Of a stretch of 64,000 bases of DNA, positions 62,348 to 64,000 are shown in pieces. The notes under the pieces were generated by a model. It searched no databases. It was not told where the DNA came from and was given only the letters and a program-made list of their open reading frames with translations. The DNA lies in contig NZ_CP012150.1 of the NCBI RefSeq assembly GCF_001187505.1, positions 2,294,001-2,358,000 of the forward strand, read 5' to 3'. Source of the DNA: Mycolicibacterium goodii. Its GTDB lineage: Bacteria > Actinomycetota > Actinomycetes > Mycobacteriales > Mycobacteriaceae. Both the position numbers and the translations under genes were made by a program. Numbering within the stretch: the stretch's first letter is position 1; each line of letters opens with the position of its first letter.

Positions 62348-63751
62348 ATGCCTGAATTCGACACACCGGACGTCAACGACGCCCGCACTGCAGATGGTGT
62401 GACCAACACGTCCGTGCCCTCTGCGCGAAGCGGGTTGCGCGTTGCGGTCTTCGGCCTGGGCTACGTCGGTAGCGTCACCGCGGCCTGCCTTGCCAGCCGG
62501 GGCCATTCGGTCATCGGCGTGGATGTTCGACGTGAAAAGGTCGACATGATCAACCGCGGTCAGAGCCCGGTGGTAGAAGGCGGCCTCGACGAACTGGTGT
62601 TCGGCGAGGTCGCCGCCGGCCGGCTCTGTGCCACCACGAATGCTGTTGAGGCGGTGGAGAACACCGACATCGCCCTGGTGTGCGTCGGCACCCCGTCGGC
62701 CCCCAACGGTAGCCTGCTCACGACGTTTCTGGAACGGGTCAGTGACGAGATCGGTGCGGCACTCACCGCGCGCGCCGAGCGCTACACCGTTGTAATACGG
62801 TCGACGATGCTGCCCTGGACGTGCGAGCAGACCGTCCTGCCGCGTCTGCAGGCCGCGTCGGGACAACGCGCGGGCGAGGACTTCGGACTGGCGGTCAATC
62901 CCGAGTTTTTGCGCGAGGGGAGTTCGATCCGCGATTTCTTCGATCCGCCGAAGGTCGTCATCGGCCAGTTCGACACCGCCAGTGGAGATGCGGTGGCCGA
63001 ACTGTACCGCGGGTTGCCCAGCCCGGTCTTCCGCGTACCGCTCGCGGTGGCCGAGATGGTCAAGTACGCCGACAATGGATTCCATGCGCTCAAGACCGGT
63101 TTCGCCAACGAGGTCGGGGCTGTGTGCAAGGCGCTCGGGCTCGACAGTCACGCCGTGATGGACATCTTCGTGGCCGATACGAAGCTCAACATCTCGCCGG
63201 CGTACCTGCGCCCCGGGTTCGCGTTCGGTGGTTCGTGCCTGCCCAAGGATCTCCGCGCGTTCGTCCACCACGCGCGCCGCTCGGATGTCGCGGTGCCGAT
63301 CCTGGAGAGCGTGTGTACTTCGAACATCGGTCAGATCGAACGCGCCTTCAAGATCATCGAGGCCACGGGCAAGCGTCGCGTCGGACTGCTGGGCCTTGCC
63401 TTCAAATCCGGTACCGACGACTTGCGCGAAAGTCCGTTGGTGGCATTGGCCGAACGCCTTCTGGGACGCGGATTCGAGTTGCAGATCTATGATCCGCGCG
63501 TCGCGGTGTCTCGACTGCTCGGCGCCAACCGCGCATATGCCGAACAGCGGATTCCTCATCTGTCGCGGTTCGTTGCGGACTCGCCCGACGAGGTCGTCAA
63601 TCATGCTGAGGTATGCGTCGTGGGCGCCGCGGACCCAGAGGCGATCGCCGCGCTGCGGCGCGTCGACGGGCGCATTGTCGTCGACCTGGTCCGGTTCCCG
63701 GGTTCGGTGGACTACCAAGATGATCCTCGGTACATCGGTATCAGTTGGTGA
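62348..63751 (+). CDS. AlgD-like GDP-mannose (nucleotide-sugar) 6-dehydrogenase
   Basis: This 467-residue protein follows Pseudomonas AlgD closely along its length: [81 protein letters not shown] with catalytic Cys297, then VGLLGLAFKSGTDDLRESPLVALAE. AlgD makes GDP-mannuronate, so the locus likely supplies a second uronic acid besides glucuronate. An N-terminal ~30-residue extension is absent from AlgD. ATG 62348 follows GGAAGGG. Confidence 0.85.
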   Translation: MPEFDTPDVNDARTADGVTNTSVPSARSGLRVAVFGLGYVGSVTAACLASRGHSVIGVDVRREKVDMINRGQSPVVEGGLDELVFGEVAAGRLCATTNAVEAVENTDIALVCVGTPSAPNGSLLTTFLERVSDEIGAALTARAERYTVVIRSTMLPWTCEQTVLPRLQAASGQRAGEDFGLAVNPEFLREGSSIRDFFDPPKVVIGQFDTASGDAVAELYRGLPSPVFRVPLAVAEMVKYADNGFHALKTGFANEVGAVCKALGLDSHAVMDIFVADTKLNISPAYLRPGFAFGGSCLPKDLRAFVHHARRSDVAVPILESVCTSNIGQIERAFKIIEATGKRRVGLLGLAFKSGTDDLRESPLVALAERLLGRGFELQIYDPRVAVSRLLGANRAYAEQRIPHLSRFVADSPDEVVNHAEVCVVGAADPEAIAALRRVDGRIVVDLVRFPGSVDYQDDPRYIGISW

Positions 63752-63961
63752 CGACCGCCCCCGGACGTGCGAATGCGAGCACCGACGACACGCGTGTCGC
63801 GTACCATTGTGGGCGATTGATCACGCGGGGGGAGCTACCCCAAGTGGGGAAGGTGGTCATGCGGTGAGCGTTGGTCCACGAGGTTGTGCACCGGCTTGTG
63901 AAGGCCAATTCGACGCTGGGAGATCCTTTTTCGGATCATCGACCAACTGTGTCGGTACCCG

Positions 63962-64000
63962 GTGAGCACGATCCTTGTCACCGGCGGCGTCGGCATGATC
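63962..64000 (+). CDS. NAD-dependent sugar epimerase-like protein, N-terminal fragment cut by window edge
   Basis: A GTG at 63962 opens a frame reading VSTILVTGGVGMI to the end of the window. The strand-1 plus TGGxGxI loop is typical of nucleotide-sugar epimerases/dehydratases. It lies 210 nt after the AlgD-like gene, indicating that the polysaccharide locus continues to the right. Confidence 0.55.
   Translation, partial: MSTILVTGGVGMI

Noticed and set aside
63829..63849. Alternating GGGG/CCCC/GGGG runs that could form competing hairpins before the last gene
   Set aside because: The stems are only 4 bp and there is no conserved riboswitch-like context.

Overview
The window reads as a high-GC mycobacterial chromosome, closest in gene content to fast-growing species such as Mycolicibacterium smegmatis. 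The placement rests on recognisable KstR- and KstR2-regulon cholesterol genes, a deazaflavin nitroreductase (Ddn), a DUF2563 protein, leaderless GTG/ATG starts and tightly overlapping ATGA/GTGA operon joints. No RNA gene, CRISPR array or replication origin was seen.

Region 1 (1-22 kb) is the KstR2 regulon, which degrades the last two steroid rings (HIP pathway). It holds fadE33 (partial)-fadE32-fadE31-fadD3 (minus), fadE30-ipdF (plus), kstR2-fadA6 (plus), ipdC-ipdB-ipdA-echA20 (minus) and two short-chain dehydrogenases (plus). Three near-identical KstR2 operators each sit just upstream of a -10 box that lies 6 nt from a start codon, so these transcripts look leaderless. A foreign block at 5.8-11.5 kb separates ipdF from kstR2. 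It contains a type VII secretion-associated gene set (small TM protein, DUF2563 protein, a large toxin-like protein and a polytopic membrane protein), and the large gene is cut by a complete 2,633-bp IS21-family element with a 5-bp target duplication. A SatD/DUF3307-like pair is inserted between fadA6 and ipdC.

Region 2 (20-28.4 kb) is the KstR regulon for cholesterol side-chain removal: ddn, an NTF2-like gene and fadA5 (minus), then cyp125-chsE1-chsE2-chsH2-chsH1-ltp2 (plus). The divergent fadA5/cyp125 spacer carries two perfect KstR operators. Two Esp/PPE-like low-complexity proteins follow (28.4-30.4 kb).

Region 3 (30.9-64 kb) is a large polysaccharide locus starting with an orphan LuxR-type response regulator. 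It encodes precursor supply (GlmS paralogue, RmlA-like and RfbF-like nucleotidyltransferases, UDP-glucose dehydrogenase, AlgD-like GDP-mannose dehydrogenase, epimerases, RmlC-like epimerase, two C-methyltransferase-like proteins, a PLP aminotransferase-like protein, PIG-L deacetylase). It also encodes the initiating polyprenyl-phosphate glycosylphosphotransferase, about six further glycosyltransferases, a pyruvyl transferase, a Wzx flippase, a Wzy polymerase, a kinase-less Wzz/CpsC-like chain-length protein, a secreted beta-helix protein and a glycan-active-looking lipoprotein. Together these make a nearly complete Wzx/Wzy-type pathway for a uronic-acid-containing heteropolysaccharide, which is unusual for a mycobacterium and is the best candidate for an undescribed system here. 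The window ends inside the next sugar-nucleotide epimerase gene.
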